Origin: Iodobacter fluviatilis
GTDB lineage: Bacteria > Pseudomonadota > Gammaproteobacteria > Burkholderiales > Chitinibacteraceae
DNA length: 64,000 nt
Assembly: GCF_004194535.1 (NCBI RefSeq)
Contig: NZ_CP025781.1
Span: 2,108,001 to 2,172,000 of the forward strand
Reading direction: 5' to 3'
Each line of letters starts with the position of its first letter. The first letter of the stretch is position 1. The notes beneath the pieces were generated by a model. That model did not search any database. It was not told where the DNA came from and saw nothing but the letters and a program-made list of their open reading frames with translations. The position numbers and the translations under genes were made by a program. Shown here one piece after another: positions 43,574 through 53,401 of this stretch.

Positions 43574-44032
43574 CATGTTTAGTAACTGATGTTACGAAGT
43601 ACTTATCTTTTTAGTGCCTTCGGCACGTTGATTTAGGTGCGGGCGTCCCGCTGGACCTTCCTTTTTTGCGTCGCCAAGAAACGAAGCCAAGCGACAAACT
43701 TAAAAACACGAAATCCCCTCGCTGCGGACAGTGGCGTTGTGTCAACTCGCTTCGCTCAAACACGAATTGACGGCAGCCTCACCTCGCTTGCTCCTCGCTC
43801 GGCGTGTTTTCAGGGGAGGGTAAAAGCCCAGTGCAAAGAGCGTGGCGATTACGTTTCTTTGTTGTTTTTTATAATAAAAACAAAGTACATAGCGTGCATG
43901 GGATTACCCCGTTCTACATAAAGTGCTTTGCTGACTATTTTGCCTGTTATGGTGCGTGATAAAGAAATCTGCCCCTGTTACTTGTCAGAAGCTTGCATGA
44001 TAATGGTTAGCTACCTGCATCTGGGAGTTTCT
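43574..44032. other. Non-coding stretch before a TSUP gene
   Basis: About 460 bases. A plus-strand frame at 43637-43921 has no ribosome site, is full of rare and basic residues and is not called. The segment contains GCGGGCGTCCCGC (43639-43651) and CTCGCTTGCTCCTCGCTCGG-type low-complexity sequence, which looks like a decayed intergenic repeat. The TSUP frame also extends back to 43928 but lacks support before 44033. Confidence 0.45.
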
Positions 44033-44797
44033 ATGCTTACTGATTTAATTCTTCTGCTTCCGCTCGCGTTTACTGCCGGTTTAATCGACGCTGCCGTTGG
44101 TGGTGGTGGCCTTGTGATGATTCCGGGTTTGTTTGCGATCTTGCCGCGTGAAATTCCAGCTGCACTTTTTGGTACTAATAAATTAGCTTCGATGATGGGC
44201 ACGGCTTCCGCTGCGGCGCGCTATGCACGGCGGGTTAAATTACCCTGGAATATCTTATTACCCACGGCCGGATCGGCTTTTGTTGGCTCTTATCTGGGCG
44301 CACGGTCTTTGCATTTGCTGCCATTGGAATGGGTACGTCCGTTGGTGATTGGCCTGCTGGCCATTATGCTGGTCTACACATGGCTGAAACCCTCATTTGG
44401 TCATGAAGATGCAGAGCGTGAGTTGACGCGCCGTGATCTCTATATCGGCCTATTGATTGGGTTGGTGATTGGTTTTTATGATGGCTTCTTTGGCCCCGGC
44501 ACAGGCTCATTTTTGATTTTTCTATTTGTGCGCTTATTTCACTTTGATTTTTTGCGTGCTTCGGCATCGGCTAAAGTGGTGAATTTAGCTACCAATCTGG
44601 CTGCGCTGGCGTTCTTTATCCCAGCCCAAATGCTGATCTGGGGCTACGCCATACCGATGGGCCTCGCCAATATCGCAGGTGCGCAAGTGGGAAGCAAAAT
44701 GGCTTTAAAAGGAGGCAACATCTGGGTACGGCGCTTATTTTTGATCTTGTCGGTTACGTTAATTTCTAAGCTGGTATGGGATACTTTCCGGCACTAA
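44033..44797 (+). CDS. TSUP-family (TauE/SafE) transporter
   Basis: GGGAGTTTCT precedes the ATG at 44033, giving 254 residues and about eight helices. GGGGLVMIPGLFAILP after the first helix and FYDGFFGPGTGSFLIFLFVRL in the second half are the paired family signatures. Members export sulfite, sulfoacetate or related anions. The substrate is not inferable. A second member lies 600 bases downstream. Confidence 0.92.
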   Translation: MLTDLILLLPLAFTAGLIDAAVGGGGLVMIPGLFAILPREIPAALFGTNKLASMMGTASAAARYARRVKLPWNILLPTAGSAFVGSYLGARSLHLLPLEWVRPLVIGLLAIMLVYTWLKPSFGHEDAERELTRRDLYIGLLIGLVIGFYDGFFGPGTGSFLIFLFVRLFHFDFLRASASAKVVNLATNLAALAFFIPAQMLIWGYAIPMGLANIAGAQVGSKMALKGGNIWVRRLFLILSVTLISKLVWDTFRH

Positions 44798-44822
44798 ATA
44801 ACTTATCAGAAAACAGTATAAG

Positions 44823-44923
44823 ATCTAAACCCAAATCTTGAAACACGGAGGTGCACGGAGAAAAACTAAGTAGAATTTCTCCGTGTTCTCTGGCCCTCTG
44901 TAGTGCAAGATTTGGGTTTAGAT
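44823..44923. repeat. Palindromic repeat with AAACCCAAATCTTG ends and CACGGAG core
   Basis: Perfect 18-bp arms (ATCTAAACCCAAATCTTG and complement) enclose CACGGAGGTGCACGGAGAAA and TTCTCCGTGTTCTCTGG. It is the best-preserved member of a family also seen at 53402-53460. Confidence 0.85.
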
Positions 44924-44946
44924 ATTTGTTTTGTAAGGGGCTAAAG

Positions 44947-45405
44947 ATGAATTACTGGTTTATGAAATCAGAGCCGGATGATGTGTCGATTGATGATCTG
45001 GCGAAGCGCCAAGATCAGACGGTGGGCTGGTATGGTGTACGCAATTATCAGGCGCGAAATTTTATGCGCGATGAGATGCAGTTAGGGGATCGAGTATTTT
45101 TTTATCACTCCAGCTGTAAAGAGCCGGGTATTGCTGGCCTTGCCGAGGTTTGCAGCCATGCCTATCCAGACCCAACTCAGTTTGATGCTAATTCTGAGTA
45201 TTTTGACAGCAAATCGACGCAAGAAGCTCCACGCTGGCTGCAGGTTGACGTGCGTTTTGTGCAAAAGACCCGCTTGCTAAGCTTGAGCGAGCTGCGAGGC
45301 TACCCAGAGCTGGCCGAAATGCTGCTGCTGAAAAAAGGCTCGCGTTTGTCGATCACCCCTGTATCTGCCATTGATGCTGCTTTTATTTTGGCAAAGCTAT
45401 GCTGA
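44947..45405 (+). CDS. EVE-domain protein
   Basis: The ATG at 44947 has GTAAGGGG upstream and gives 152 residues beginning MNYWFMKSEPDDVSIDDLAK, the classic EVE start. QTVGWYGVRNYQARNFMRDEM and FYHSSCKEPGIAGLAEV follow. EVE domains bind modified bases in nucleic acids and are found beside RNA-modification and restriction systems; stand-alone copies are common housekeeping genes. Its end overlaps the following TSUP gene by 7 bases. Confidence 0.94.
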   Translation: MNYWFMKSEPDDVSIDDLAKRQDQTVGWYGVRNYQARNFMRDEMQLGDRVFFYHSSCKEPGIAGLAEVCSHAYPDPTQFDANSEYFDSKSTQEAPRWLQVDVRFVQKTRLLSLSELRGYPELAEMLLLKKGSRLSITPVSAIDAAFILAKLC

Positions 45406-46211
45406 CCGCGATTTTGGCCTATCTAGGTGTTGGCTTGATTGCTGGATTTTTAGCGGGCCTGTTAGGGGTTGGGGGCGGTTTGGTGATTGTGCCTGCACTG
45501 CTGTATGTGTTTGCTCTGCTTGGCTTACCGCCAGAGCATCATCAGCATTTGGCTCTTGGCACCTCGATGGCGACGATTGTGTTTACCGGTATTGCCAGCC
45601 TGAAAGCGCATCACGGGCGTGGAGCGGTGCGCTGGCCGGTGGTAAAGACGATTACGCCTGGTATTTTGCTGGGTACTTTTGCTGGCGCACAGCTGGCGGC
45701 GTTTATACCTGGGCTAGGCTTGCAGTGGTTTTTTGTGGTGTTTGCTTATTTGGTGGCGGCGCAAATGTTGCTGGATTTCAAGCCTAAGCCATCCAGAGCA
45801 TTACCAGCTATGGGCGGCATGAGCGCGGTAGGGACGACGATTGGTTTGGTTTCCAGCTGGGTAGGGATAGGTGGCGGGTCTTTATCGGTACCGTTTATGA
45901 CGCTATGCAATGTGCCGGTGAAAGAAGCGATTGGCACATCGGCAGCGATTGGCTTGCCGATTGCGTTGGCTGGTGCGCTAGGTTATATCGTGAGTGGTTG
46001 GTCTGCTGGCGCTCTACCTCAAGGGGCGCTGGGCTTTGTTTACTTACCTGCGCTGGCTGGTATTGTGCTGGCGAGTTTTCCTATGGCAAAAGTAGGGGCA
46101 GCAGCAGCACACCGTCTGCCAGTGCCTGTGCTGAAAAAATGCTTTGCAGCTTTATTGATTGTGTTGGCAAGTAAGATGCTGTGGAGCTTGCTGAGTTTAA
46201 AAGGTCTCTAG
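45399..46211 (+). CDS. TSUP-family (TauE/SafE) transporter, second copy
   Basis: The 270-residue protein has about eight helices with GLLGVGGGLVIVPALLYVF and SSWVGIGGGSLSVPFMTLCNV as the two family signatures. It is co-transcribed with the EVE gene. Its TAG stop codon is the left CTAG flank of the 160-bp miniature element, so the coding sequence ends exactly at an insertion site. Confidence 0.92.
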   Translation: MLTAILAYLGVGLIAGFLAGLLGVGGGLVIVPALLYVFALLGLPPEHHQHLALGTSMATIVFTGIASLKAHHGRGAVRWPVVKTITPGILLGTFAGAQLAAFIPGLGLQWFFVVFAYLVAAQMLLDFKPKPSRALPAMGGMSAVGTTIGLVSSWVGIGGGSLSVPFMTLCNVPVKEAIGTSAAIGLPIALAGALGYIVSGWSAGALPQGALGFVYLPALAGIVLASFPMAKVGAAAAHRLPVPVLKKCFAALLIVLASKMLWSLLSLKGL

Positions 46212-46371
46212 CAGCCTGTCGGACTTAGCATCAGTCAGCTGCAAAATCACCTGATCGGCCTATATTTCACCAGATTTTTGACCAATAACTCGTTATTGGC
46301 GCTGCAAATCCGGCAAAATCTGGTCTCGATCATGCGATTTTTCGCTTCGACCGTCTAAGTCCGACAGGCTG
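46212..46371. mobile_element. 160-bp miniature element (family 2) at a gene end
   Basis: It has CTAG flanks at 46208-46211 and 46372-46375. The sequence is almost the same as 34456-34615. Confidence 0.95.
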
Positions 46372-46477
46372 CTAGCAATGGCCATGATGCAAGGTGGGCA
46401 ATTTTTTATGCCCACGTGTCTGTCTCTTTGCCTGGGCACGATAAGGCATGCAGATTTTAGAACTTTTACCTCAAGCC

Positions 46478-47095
46478 CTAAATCACATAAAACAATATGC
46501 TGATAAATTGGCACAAACTGCCACCCAGCACAAATAAATGCCAGATGCCATGCCCGTGCGGAATGCGGGTATCGAGTACGTAAAAAACAATCCCCACCGT
46601 ATAGATCACGCCACCGGCGGCCAGCCATGCCATCCCCGCTGCTGGTAAGGCTGCAGCTAAGGGTTTGATTGCAAACATAATCAACCAGCCCATTACCACG
46701 TAAATCACTAGGGATAATGCGCGGGTGCGTTTGCCTAGAATGTTTTCTTGCACAATACCAATAATCGCCAGTGCCCAGTTCACGCCAAATATCGTCCAGC
46801 CCAAAGGGCCGCGTAGGGTGACGAGTGCAAATGGCGTGTAGCTGCCTGCAATCAATAAATAAATGGCGCAGTGATCCAGCCGCTGGAAAACCGCCTTGGC
46901 CCTGCCTTTAAGCGAGTGATAGAGGGTGGATATCACATACAGCAGCACCAGCGTGCTGCCGTAAACGGCGACGCTGACTACTTTCCAAGGGTCGCCAGTT
47001 ATGGCTGCAAAGGTGACGAGCAGAATCAGCCCGCTGATCGCGAGTGCCGCGCCGATTAGATGGCTCCAGCTATTGAAGCGCTCTCCCTGATACAT
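46478..47095 (-). CDS. PAQR-family (hemolysin III) membrane protein
   Basis: The 205-residue protein has seven helices and the metal-site residues of the family: a histidine in the first helix region (NSWSHLIGA), LYHS...RLDHCAIYLLIAGSYTPF, and the C-terminal HGHGIWHLFV. Bacterial members are TrhA-like proteins linked to membrane-lipid homeostasis; haemolysis is a historical name. A GTGGGCA...TGCCCAC hairpin at 46400-46421 lies downstream. Confidence 0.93.
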   Translation of the reverse strand: MYQGERFNSWSHLIGAALAISGLILLVTFAAITGDPWKVVSVAVYGSTLVLLYVISTLYHSLKGRAKAVFQRLDHCAIYLLIAGSYTPFALVTLRGPLGWTIFGVNWALAIIGIVQENILGKRTRALSLVIYVVMGWLIMFAIKPLAAALPAAGMAWLAAGGVIYTVGIVFYVLDTRIPHGHGIWHLFVLGGSLCQFISILFYVI

Positions 47096-47284
47096 ATTTT
47101 TCCTTTAAGTGTTATAACCTGTGCATGAGGATAACGGCTCTGCAGGCGGAGTGTCTGGTATAAATGCCAGATGAATCATGCATGATTTTATTACCGCAAT
47201 ATGAAGTTTGGTGTTTATAAACAGCGGGATGCACTGTAAAAATTATTCTTTATAACAATTTTAAGGCGCTAATCTCTTGATTTT

Positions 47285-49015
47285 ATGCTAGATTTGCCGC
47301 CCTTTCGGATCATGTGTATTCGCTTATTTATGTCTATGCCGTATTTTGTGAGTCTTCATTCTTTTAAAAAAATAAGTGCTCGGTTGGCTCTGCTTGTTGG
47401 GCCGCTTGCTGTGCTTTTGCTCGGGCGATATTTCGTGGATAGCCATTGGGGCCCACAGCGTATCTTGTTTTCTGTTTTGCTATTTGCGTTGTTAGCGCTG
47501 CCCTTGAATCGTTGGGCCGCTGCGGTAGCGGCCATTAGTTTTGAAGGCTTGTTGTGCCACGCTAGTTGGTTAAAAGAAGGCCAGACAGGCGAGCCACTGC
47601 TCGCTAGAGATTTATTTGAAGTGTCTCAAGGCGTATCACTGGCCAGTTATTTAAACTGGGAAATGATTGTTTTTGCGCTGTTGGCCATACTGGCCATTGG
47701 CCTTGGCGTTTGGAAAAGACCACGCTTTGCTTGGTGGCGTTTGGTGTTGGCCTTGCTGCTGCCTACGCTGTTATTGGTACGTATTTTTGATCACGGCATT
47801 TTAACTAAGACCATATCAAACAACCTAGCTGATCATTTTGATGCGCCTTACCTTTCGTATAATTTTATCCAAAATACCCGCCAAAATGGGCTTTTAGCCC
47901 ATCTTTATCAGACGGCAGAAAGCGTCAAGCTGCCCGCAGCAGGGCCACACACTTTTTATCAGCTAGGCGCGCTTAAAACACAGGAAGTCATAGAACCAGA
48001 CGTGGCCTTAATTCTGTGCGAGGCCTGTTTTACCAGCCTGAATGACGAGCGTTTTACCACCCCGATCGCCCGCTTAAAAGAAAAAGGTTTTAGCGCCAGT
48101 ATGATGCTCAGCCCCGTATATGGTGGTGGCACGGCGGAGGCCGAGTTTGAAATGCTGACGGGTTTATCCTCGGCGGTTTTGCCAGGGATCGATTACCAAA
48201 ATTACGCCAGTAGCTATCGCAGCAATGCAGCCACCTTGGTATCCAGATACAAAGATGCTGGATACCGAACGATAGGTATGCATAACTTCCATGGTAATTT
48301 CTGGAAGCGCCGGGATGTTTACCCAAGCTTTGGTTTTGATTCGACGCGTTTTGTAGAAGAAATGTCGTGGAAAACCAGAACTTGGCCGGACGATGGCCTT
48401 TTATACAATACGGCGCTAAAGGCCTATGCAGAAGGCCCTGCCAAAGGTAAAACAATGTTATCGCTGGTGACAGTGATGACGCACGGCAATTACACCGACA
48501 GAGATTTTGATGGTGGCCTTGCTGATTACAATCAGCGTTTGGACGCTGCCGTTACTTATCTAGAGAAGTTTGTAAAACAGCTGGAAGCGCAGGCAAAAAA
48601 ACGCAAGCGCCCGCTTGTGATCGCCCTGATTGGTGATCACAAGCCTTCATTAACGGCCGCGTTTTACCGCAAAGGGGTGTTTGATGATACTTTTTTCCGG
48701 CAGAAAGGGGAGCGTAATGACAAATTTAGATTTGCCTACAATCTGACACCGGTACAGTGGCGAAAGCGTGCCGAAGTGCCGCTATTTATCAAGGCCAGCA
48801 CGCCTGAGTTGGCAGCGAGCATGGCGAGTAATCTAGCCGATAAGCCGATGTTTTGTTTACCAGGTGAGCTGGCTCAGCTAGTGCCTGGGCAGGACCCATT
48901 CTGGGGGGCATTATCCAGCCTATGCAGCCGCGCCCCTGATACGCTTGTGCCAACGCACCAGCCAGCATGGCGCAAGGTCTTTGAACCGGCGTTGTTTGCA
49001 GAGCGATTGTTTTAA
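47285..49015 (+). CDS. LtaS-like alkaline-phosphatase-superfamily membrane transferase
   Basis: The protein is 576 residues if started at 47285; ATGs at 47312, 47330 and 47336 are alternatives and none has a clear ribosome site. About five N-terminal helices (30-185) precede a periplasmic sulfatase-fold domain (about 235-520). GGGTAEAEFEMLTGL likely carries the threonine nucleophile, and ALIGDHKPSL the C-terminal metal ligands. In gram-negatives such enzymes transfer phosphoglycerol or phosphoethanolamine to glycans or lipid A. Which one is unknown. Confidence 0.85.
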   Translation: MLDLPPFRIMCIRLFMSMPYFVSLHSFKKISARLALLVGPLAVLLLGRYFVDSHWGPQRILFSVLLFALLALPLNRWAAAVAAISFEGLLCHASWLKEGQTGEPLLARDLFEVSQGVSLASYLNWEMIVFALLAILAIGLGVWKRPRFAWWRLVLALLLPTLLLVRIFDHGILTKTISNNLADHFDAPYLSYNFIQNTRQNGLLAHLYQTAESVKLPAAGPHTFYQLGALKTQEVIEPDVALILCEACFTSLNDERFTTPIARLKEKGFSASMMLSPVYGGGTAEAEFEMLTGLSSAVLPGIDYQNYASSYRSNAATLVSRYKDAGYRTIGMHNFHGNFWKRRDVYPSFGFDSTRFVEEMSWKTRTWPDDGLLYNTALKAYAEGPAKGKTMLSLVTVMTHGNYTDRDFDGGLADYNQRLDAAVTYLEKFVKQLEAQAKKRKRPLVIALIGDHKPSLTAAFYRKGVFDDTFFRQKGERNDKFRFAYNLTPVQWRKRAEVPLFIKASTPELAASMASNLADKPMFCLPGELAQLVPGQDPFWGALSSLCSRAPDTLVPTHQPAWRKVFEPALFAERLF

Positions 49016-50296
49016 TTACATATGCTCTTCACAAGCCGCCTCAACGCTAAGGAGGGCTTCAAAGTAGAGGGTGAAGTAGTGGTTGGCGTTAATCCCGCAT
49101 TCGACCAAGAGTTTTCCATCTGGGCATTGCCCTGATTCGCTGGCGATGGCTAAATTGAGAAAAGGTGCATAGCGCCCCGTGCCTTGCAGTAAGGCGAGGC
49201 AAACAGCCTCTGGCAGTTTGAGTAGCCCAACAATTTGGGATAAAGGGCGGTGGATTAATTGCTCTAGCACTGAAAACAGGCCAAGTAGATATAAATGATC
49301 TTTTTCTTGCGGCCAGCGTTGGCTGCCTAAGCGCTCGGTGAGCTCGGCACGTAATAGCGCATGTTCTAGCAGGGAAGGATTGGGTTTTTCTTGGCCAGGC
49401 AAAGAAAATAGCAGTAAAGATAACCAGCGATAAAGCCGCTCCCGCCCTAATGACACTAAGGCTTGGTCTAGTGTATCAATTTTTTTATTTCTAGCTTCGG
49501 CGGCAGAATTGGCTTGTGCTAATACTCGGAAGGAGAGTAGTGGGTCGGTTTTAAGTGAAAGGGCAATCTCACTATTGCTGGCATCTTGGCGTAGTAAATT
49601 AAGTAAATCCATCACTCGTAAAAAACCTGCCTCAATCGGCCCTTCTTGCCAGGTATTTTGATGAAATAAGTGGCCTGCGGCATAGCTGATTTCTAATTGC
49701 TGGCAGAGTTGAAACTCATCGTGCCATGCTAGATCAAGCATCAACACCGGCTTATTTGGGCCCTGTGCTTTGATGCGGCGTACCAGCCTTTCTATATCAG
49801 GAGCAAGCTTGCCATTTACAGAAAAAGCGAGCCATTGCGCTTGGGCGATGATTTCGGATGACCAAGTTGCAGGCAGCTGTAGGGCGAGTCCTAGTCCTGA
49901 TTTCTGAAGTTTTTGTAAGGTTGTTAAGCCTCCCTCGGGTAGGGCGGTGTTGGTATTAAGCAAGAGCATGCCGTTTTGTGTGGCAAATTGAGTGAGCTCA
50001 GGCTCAAGCAGGCTGCCCGCAGAAATTTCCAATAAGCGCAGGCGTTTTTTCCCCATAACCGTGCCTAGGCGTACTGCATGGCGTATCAATTCAGCCTCTT
50101 CGGCTAAAATTTGGGCAAGGCTTTCTTTATTTTTTTGCCGCCTACGCAGCAAGCTGCCAACAATTTCGCTGCTGTCATCAATAATATTGACGTACTGTAA
50201 CTGCAGGGCAATAGAGGCTATTGCTGGAATTGGCTTGCTTGAAGGAGTGGGAGCTTGAGTCGGTTTGCTAAATAGCTTTCGTAAGAATTTAAGCAT
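49016..50296 (-). CDS. HDOD-domain signalling protein with degenerate EAL domain
   Basis: The 426-residue product has an EAL-like N-terminal half (about 25-230: IALQLQYVNIIDD..., LLLNTNTALPEGG, KPVLMLDLAWHDEFQLC) without the E-A-L triplet or the usual metal ligands, so it should not hydrolyse c-di-GMP. The C-terminal half is an HDOD domain (LLNLLRQDASNSEIALSLKTDPLLSFRVLAQANSA, TLDQALVSLGRERLYRWL). The layout matches YuxH/CdgJ-type proteins that affect motility. It converges on the LtaS-like gene with no gap. Confidence 0.88.
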   Translation of the reverse strand: MLKFLRKLFSKPTQAPTPSSKPIPAIASIALQLQYVNIIDDSSEIVGSLLRRRQKNKESLAQILAEEAELIRHAVRLGTVMGKKRLRLLEISAGSLLEPELTQFATQNGMLLLNTNTALPEGGLTTLQKLQKSGLGLALQLPATWSSEIIAQAQWLAFSVNGKLAPDIERLVRRIKAQGPNKPVLMLDLAWHDEFQLCQQLEISYAAGHLFHQNTWQEGPIEAGFLRVMDLLNLLRQDASNSEIALSLKTDPLLSFRVLAQANSAAEARNKKIDTLDQALVSLGRERLYRWLSLLLFSLPGQEKPNPSLLEHALLRAELTERLGSQRWPQEKDHLYLLGLFSVLEQLIHRPLSQIVGLLKLPEAVCLALLQGTGRYAPFLNLAIASESGQCPDGKLLVECGINANHYFTLYFEALLSVEAACEEHM

Positions 50297-50470
50297 ATTG
50301 GCTTAACACTATGCACGGGGATCACTAAGTTTAGCAGTCACGCCGTCTTTATACTGGCTTGCTATCGCAAAGACGGTTTGGCGTAACGAATCGCTGAAGT
50401 TTTTAGGCGGAATTTAATGCAAGGAGGGTGGGAGGAGCCGTCCCAGCATCGCTAGGGCGGCTAATACGGT

Positions 50471-51349
50471 TTATTTAGTCAGTTTATCCAGCGCTTCGCG
50501 GTATTTAGCGGCGGTTTTTTGCGCTACTTCTAAAGGCAGGGCAGGGGCTGGAGGGGTTTTGTCCCAGCCAGTGGTTTCTAGCCAGTCACGGACAAACTGC
50601 TTGTCGTAGCTTGGTGGATTGCTACCCGGCACATACTGGTCGGCAGGCCAGAAACGGCTGGAATCCGGCGTGAGTGCTTCGTCCATCAGGCAGAGTGTGC
50701 CATCGGTATCTAAGCCAAATTCAAACTTGGTATCGGCGATGATAATGCCGCGAGTGGCTGCGTAAACGCTAGCGGCTTTATAGAGTGCAATCGCGGTGTC
50801 GCGTACCTTTGCGGCCAGCTCCACACCAATCACTTCTTCGCAGCGCGCATAGCTGATATTTTCATCGTGATCGCCAAGCTCAGCCTTGGTCGATGGGGTA
50901 AAAATAGGCTCTGGCAGTTGATCTGCCTCACGTAAACCCGCTGGCAAAGCCATGCCGCAGATGGTGCCGTTTTGTTGATACTCTTTCCAGCCCGAGCCTG
51001 CGATATAGCCGCGCACAATCGCTTCTACGGCGACTGGTTTTAGGCGTTTTACCACCACGGCACGGCCTTCAACTTGTGGCAGATCTGCTGCGCTGACGAC
51101 ATCTTCTGCACGCTCGCCAGTGAAATGGCTAGGCACCACATCTTTTAGCTTATCAAACCAAAAGTTGGAAATAGCGGTGAGGATTTTGCCTTTTTCAGGA
51201 ATCGGCTCGGCCAGAATCACGTCAAACGCTGAAAGGCGGTCGGTTGCGATCATCAGCATGCGCGCATCATCAATCGCGTAAAGATCGCGTACTTTGCCTG
51301 AGTAAATCTTAGTCAGGCTGGTCAAATTGGTCGTGGTAAGGCCGGTCAT
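50471..51349 (-). CDS. purC: Phosphoribosylaminoimidazole-succinocarboxamide synthase
   Basis: PurC joins CAIR and aspartate in de novo purine synthesis. The 292-residue protein shows [29 protein letters not shown], the [18 protein letters not shown] segment, and IADTKFEFG and [23 protein letters not shown] precedes the ATG. It is the longer, yeast-like form. It is a single gene here. Confidence 0.97.
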   Translation of the reverse strand: MTGLTTTNLTSLTKIYSGKVRDLYAIDDARMLMIATDRLSAFDVILAEPIPEKGKILTAISNFWFDKLKDVVPSHFTGERAEDVVSAADLPQVEGRAVVVKRLKPVAVEAIVRGYIAGSGWKEYQQNGTICGMALPAGLREADQLPEPIFTPSTKAELGDHDENISYARCEEVIGVELAAKVRDTAIALYKAASVYAATRGIIIADTKFEFGLDTDGTLCLMDEALTPDSSRFWPADQYVPGSNPPSYDKQFVRDWLETTGWDKTPPAPALPLEVAQKTAAKYREALDKLTK

Positions 51350-51439
51350 CGCAATTCCTTAAGGCATCAGAGTGGAGCAACAGGCCGCTATTTTGCCCGA
51401 TTATTGGCCACTTTTGCATAAAAGCTGGCAAGTTCTAGC

Positions 51440-51596
51440 CCAAAGGTCTCCACACTTCAGAATTTAAAAACTAAGTTCTGTGGACACAGAGCTAAATGAA
51501 AACACACAGAAAAACAAAATGTCTTAATTTCTTAAGGTTTTCTCTATGTGCTGCTTTTTAACTCTGAGTGCTCTGTGTCTACAGATCTTGGTTTTT
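51440..51596. repeat. Decayed repeat of the CACGGAG/ACAGAG type
   Basis: CTGTGGACACAGAGC, TTTTCTCTATGTGCTG and CTCTGTGTCTACAGATC occur in an imperfect inverted arrangement between purC and the ABC gene. The match to the better copies at 44823 and 53402 is loose. Confidence 0.45.
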
Positions 51597-53336
51597 TTAA
51601 ACCACCGTATCTAGTTGCTGCAAGAGATACAGTCGTTGGTAGATACCGCGATCTATCCGCATCAGCTGGTCGTGGTGGCCTTTTTCTGCGATGCGGCCAT
51701 GATTCAGTACGATGATTTGATCTGCATCGCGGATGGTAGATAGGCGGTGGGCGATGGAGATCATGGTGACTTTACCGTGCAGGCGAGATAAAGCTTGCTG
51801 GACGATTTGCTCGGTTTCGCTATCGATATGCGAGGTGGCTTCATCCAGCAGCAGGATGCGCGGCTTGCCAGCCAGTGCGCGGGCGATGGCGATCAGCTGT
51901 TTTTGCCCGGTAGATAGCCGTGTGCCACTCTCGCCCATATCGGTGTCGTAACCATTTTCTAGGCTTAAAATCAGCTCATGAACATTGGCGGCGATGGCAG
52001 CGGCTTGAATTTCTTCAAAGCTGAGATTACGGCCCATATCGATATTGTCGCGTGCGCTGGCGGCCAGCAGGAAAGGGTCTTGTGGCACTAAGCCCACCCC
52101 CGCCCGAAAAGCCGCATCGCCAATTTCTAATAGTGGAAACCCATCGATTTCGATCTTGCCAGCTTGCGGCGTATAAAAGCGTAGTAGTAAAGAGAGCAGG
52201 GTGGATTTACCGCTGCCGGTGTGGCCCACAATGCCGTAGAACGCACCGGCTGGAATATTCAGGGATAGATCGTGTAGCACTGGGTGCTTGGCGTCATAAC
52301 CAAAGGCGACGTCTTTAAACTGCACTGCGCCGTTACTGATCGCGCCTACGCCTTCCCCGTTGGTGGCTTGTTTTTCACTCAGCAGCACATTCACACGGGC
52401 AGCAGACACTACCGCTTGCTGAATCTGGCTAAATTGCATGGTGATCTGAATCAGTGGCTCCACTACGCGGGCGATATAGCTAACAAAGGCGTACAGCACA
52501 CCAATTTCTAGCCCGCTGAAGCTTTGCCGGCCAAACATCCAGATTACAGTGGCAAGCAGCGCCACGTTTAAGAAATCCAGCGCAGGGCGCAGCAGCCAAG
52601 CGTTGGCACGCAGCTCGGCCATACGGGCGGCGTAGAGGCTGTGGTTGGTTTTTTCAAAGCGCGCGCTAAAGCGTTGCTCAGAGTTCGTTGCTTGTACTAC
52701 GCTCATTCCCGCGATGGATTCGGCCATTTGTGCATTGATATCGCTGCGTAATTGGCGCGCTTTGGTGACCGAAGGCGCGCTCCAGCGCTGATACAGCCAC
52801 ACAATCAGAACCACGGCAGGAATCAAAATCAGTACGATCAGCATTAAGCGCCAGTTTAGCCACGCCATAGCCGCCAACGTGCCGAGCACCACAATTAGGC
52901 TGTCTAGCATCACAAACAGTACCTGCACATAGAGTGCTTTAACCGATTCGGTATCGTTGGTCACGCGGCTAACCAGTTGGCCGGTGATGGCTTTATCAAA
53001 AAACGCCATGGGTAGCGCCAGCACATGGCTATAAACCTGCTCACGCAAGCGTTTTACCGAGCGCATCGCCACACCAGCAAGGCGCAGCAACTGCCAGTAT
53101 CTCAAGATAGACGCTGCCCAGCCGCAGGCTAGCGCACCGCCGAGCAGCATAAAAATCTCTGGCCAGTTTAAAACTTTGGGCAATAAGTACTGATCGATAA
53201 ACGCCTTGCCAAGCAAAGGCCCAGCGGCTTCTAGTAGCGCAGCACAGATCAGAAAAAACAATCCCAGCCACAAATGGCGGCGCTCCGGCAGCGCGGCCTT
53301 ATTAAGCAGTGAAATAGCTTGCTTACGTTCGCTCAT
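51597..53336 (-). CDS. mdlB: ABC exporter half-transporter, MdlB-like (canonical ATP site)
   Basis: The 579-residue protein has six helices (to about 310) and a nucleotide-binding domain: Walker A GHTGSGKST, signature LSTGQKQ, Walker B ILLLDEATSHID. The glutamate after Walker B is present, so its ATP site looks catalytically competent. It follows mdlA on the same strand after a 130-base repeat-bearing spacer, the arrangement of heterodimeric exporters. The substrate is unknown. Confidence 0.92.
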   Translation of the reverse strand: MSERKQAISLLNKAALPERRHLWLGLFFLICAALLEAAGPLLGKAFIDQYLLPKVLNWPEIFMLLGGALACGWAASILRYWQLLRLAGVAMRSVKRLREQVYSHVLALPMAFFDKAITGQLVSRVTNDTESVKALYVQVLFVMLDSLIVVLGTLAAMAWLNWRLMLIVLILIPAVVLIVWLYQRWSAPSVTKARQLRSDINAQMAESIAGMSVVQATNSEQRFSARFEKTNHSLYAARMAELRANAWLLRPALDFLNVALLATVIWMFGRQSFSGLEIGVLYAFVSYIARVVEPLIQITMQFSQIQQAVVSAARVNVLLSEKQATNGEGVGAISNGAVQFKDVAFGYDAKHPVLHDLSLNIPAGAFYGIVGHTGSGKSTLLSLLLRFYTPQAGKIEIDGFPLLEIGDAAFRAGVGLVPQDPFLLAASARDNIDMGRNLSFEEIQAAAIAANVHELILSLENGYDTDMGESGTRLSTGQKQLIAIARALAGKPRILLLDEATSHIDSETEQIVQQALSRLHGKVTMISIAHRLSTIRDADQIIVLNHGRIAEKGHHDQLMRIDRGIYQRLYLLQQLDTVV

Positions 53337-53401
53337 AGATCAACCTTTTTGCTTACAAGCAACTTCAAATCTGTAGGAAAAAATTTACTGTAAAGGTTTC
53401 A

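Noticed and set aside
43637-43921. Plus-strand open frame of 94 residues before the TSUP gene
   Set aside because: Composition is basic and irregular, it has no start signal and lies in what looks like a decayed repeat.
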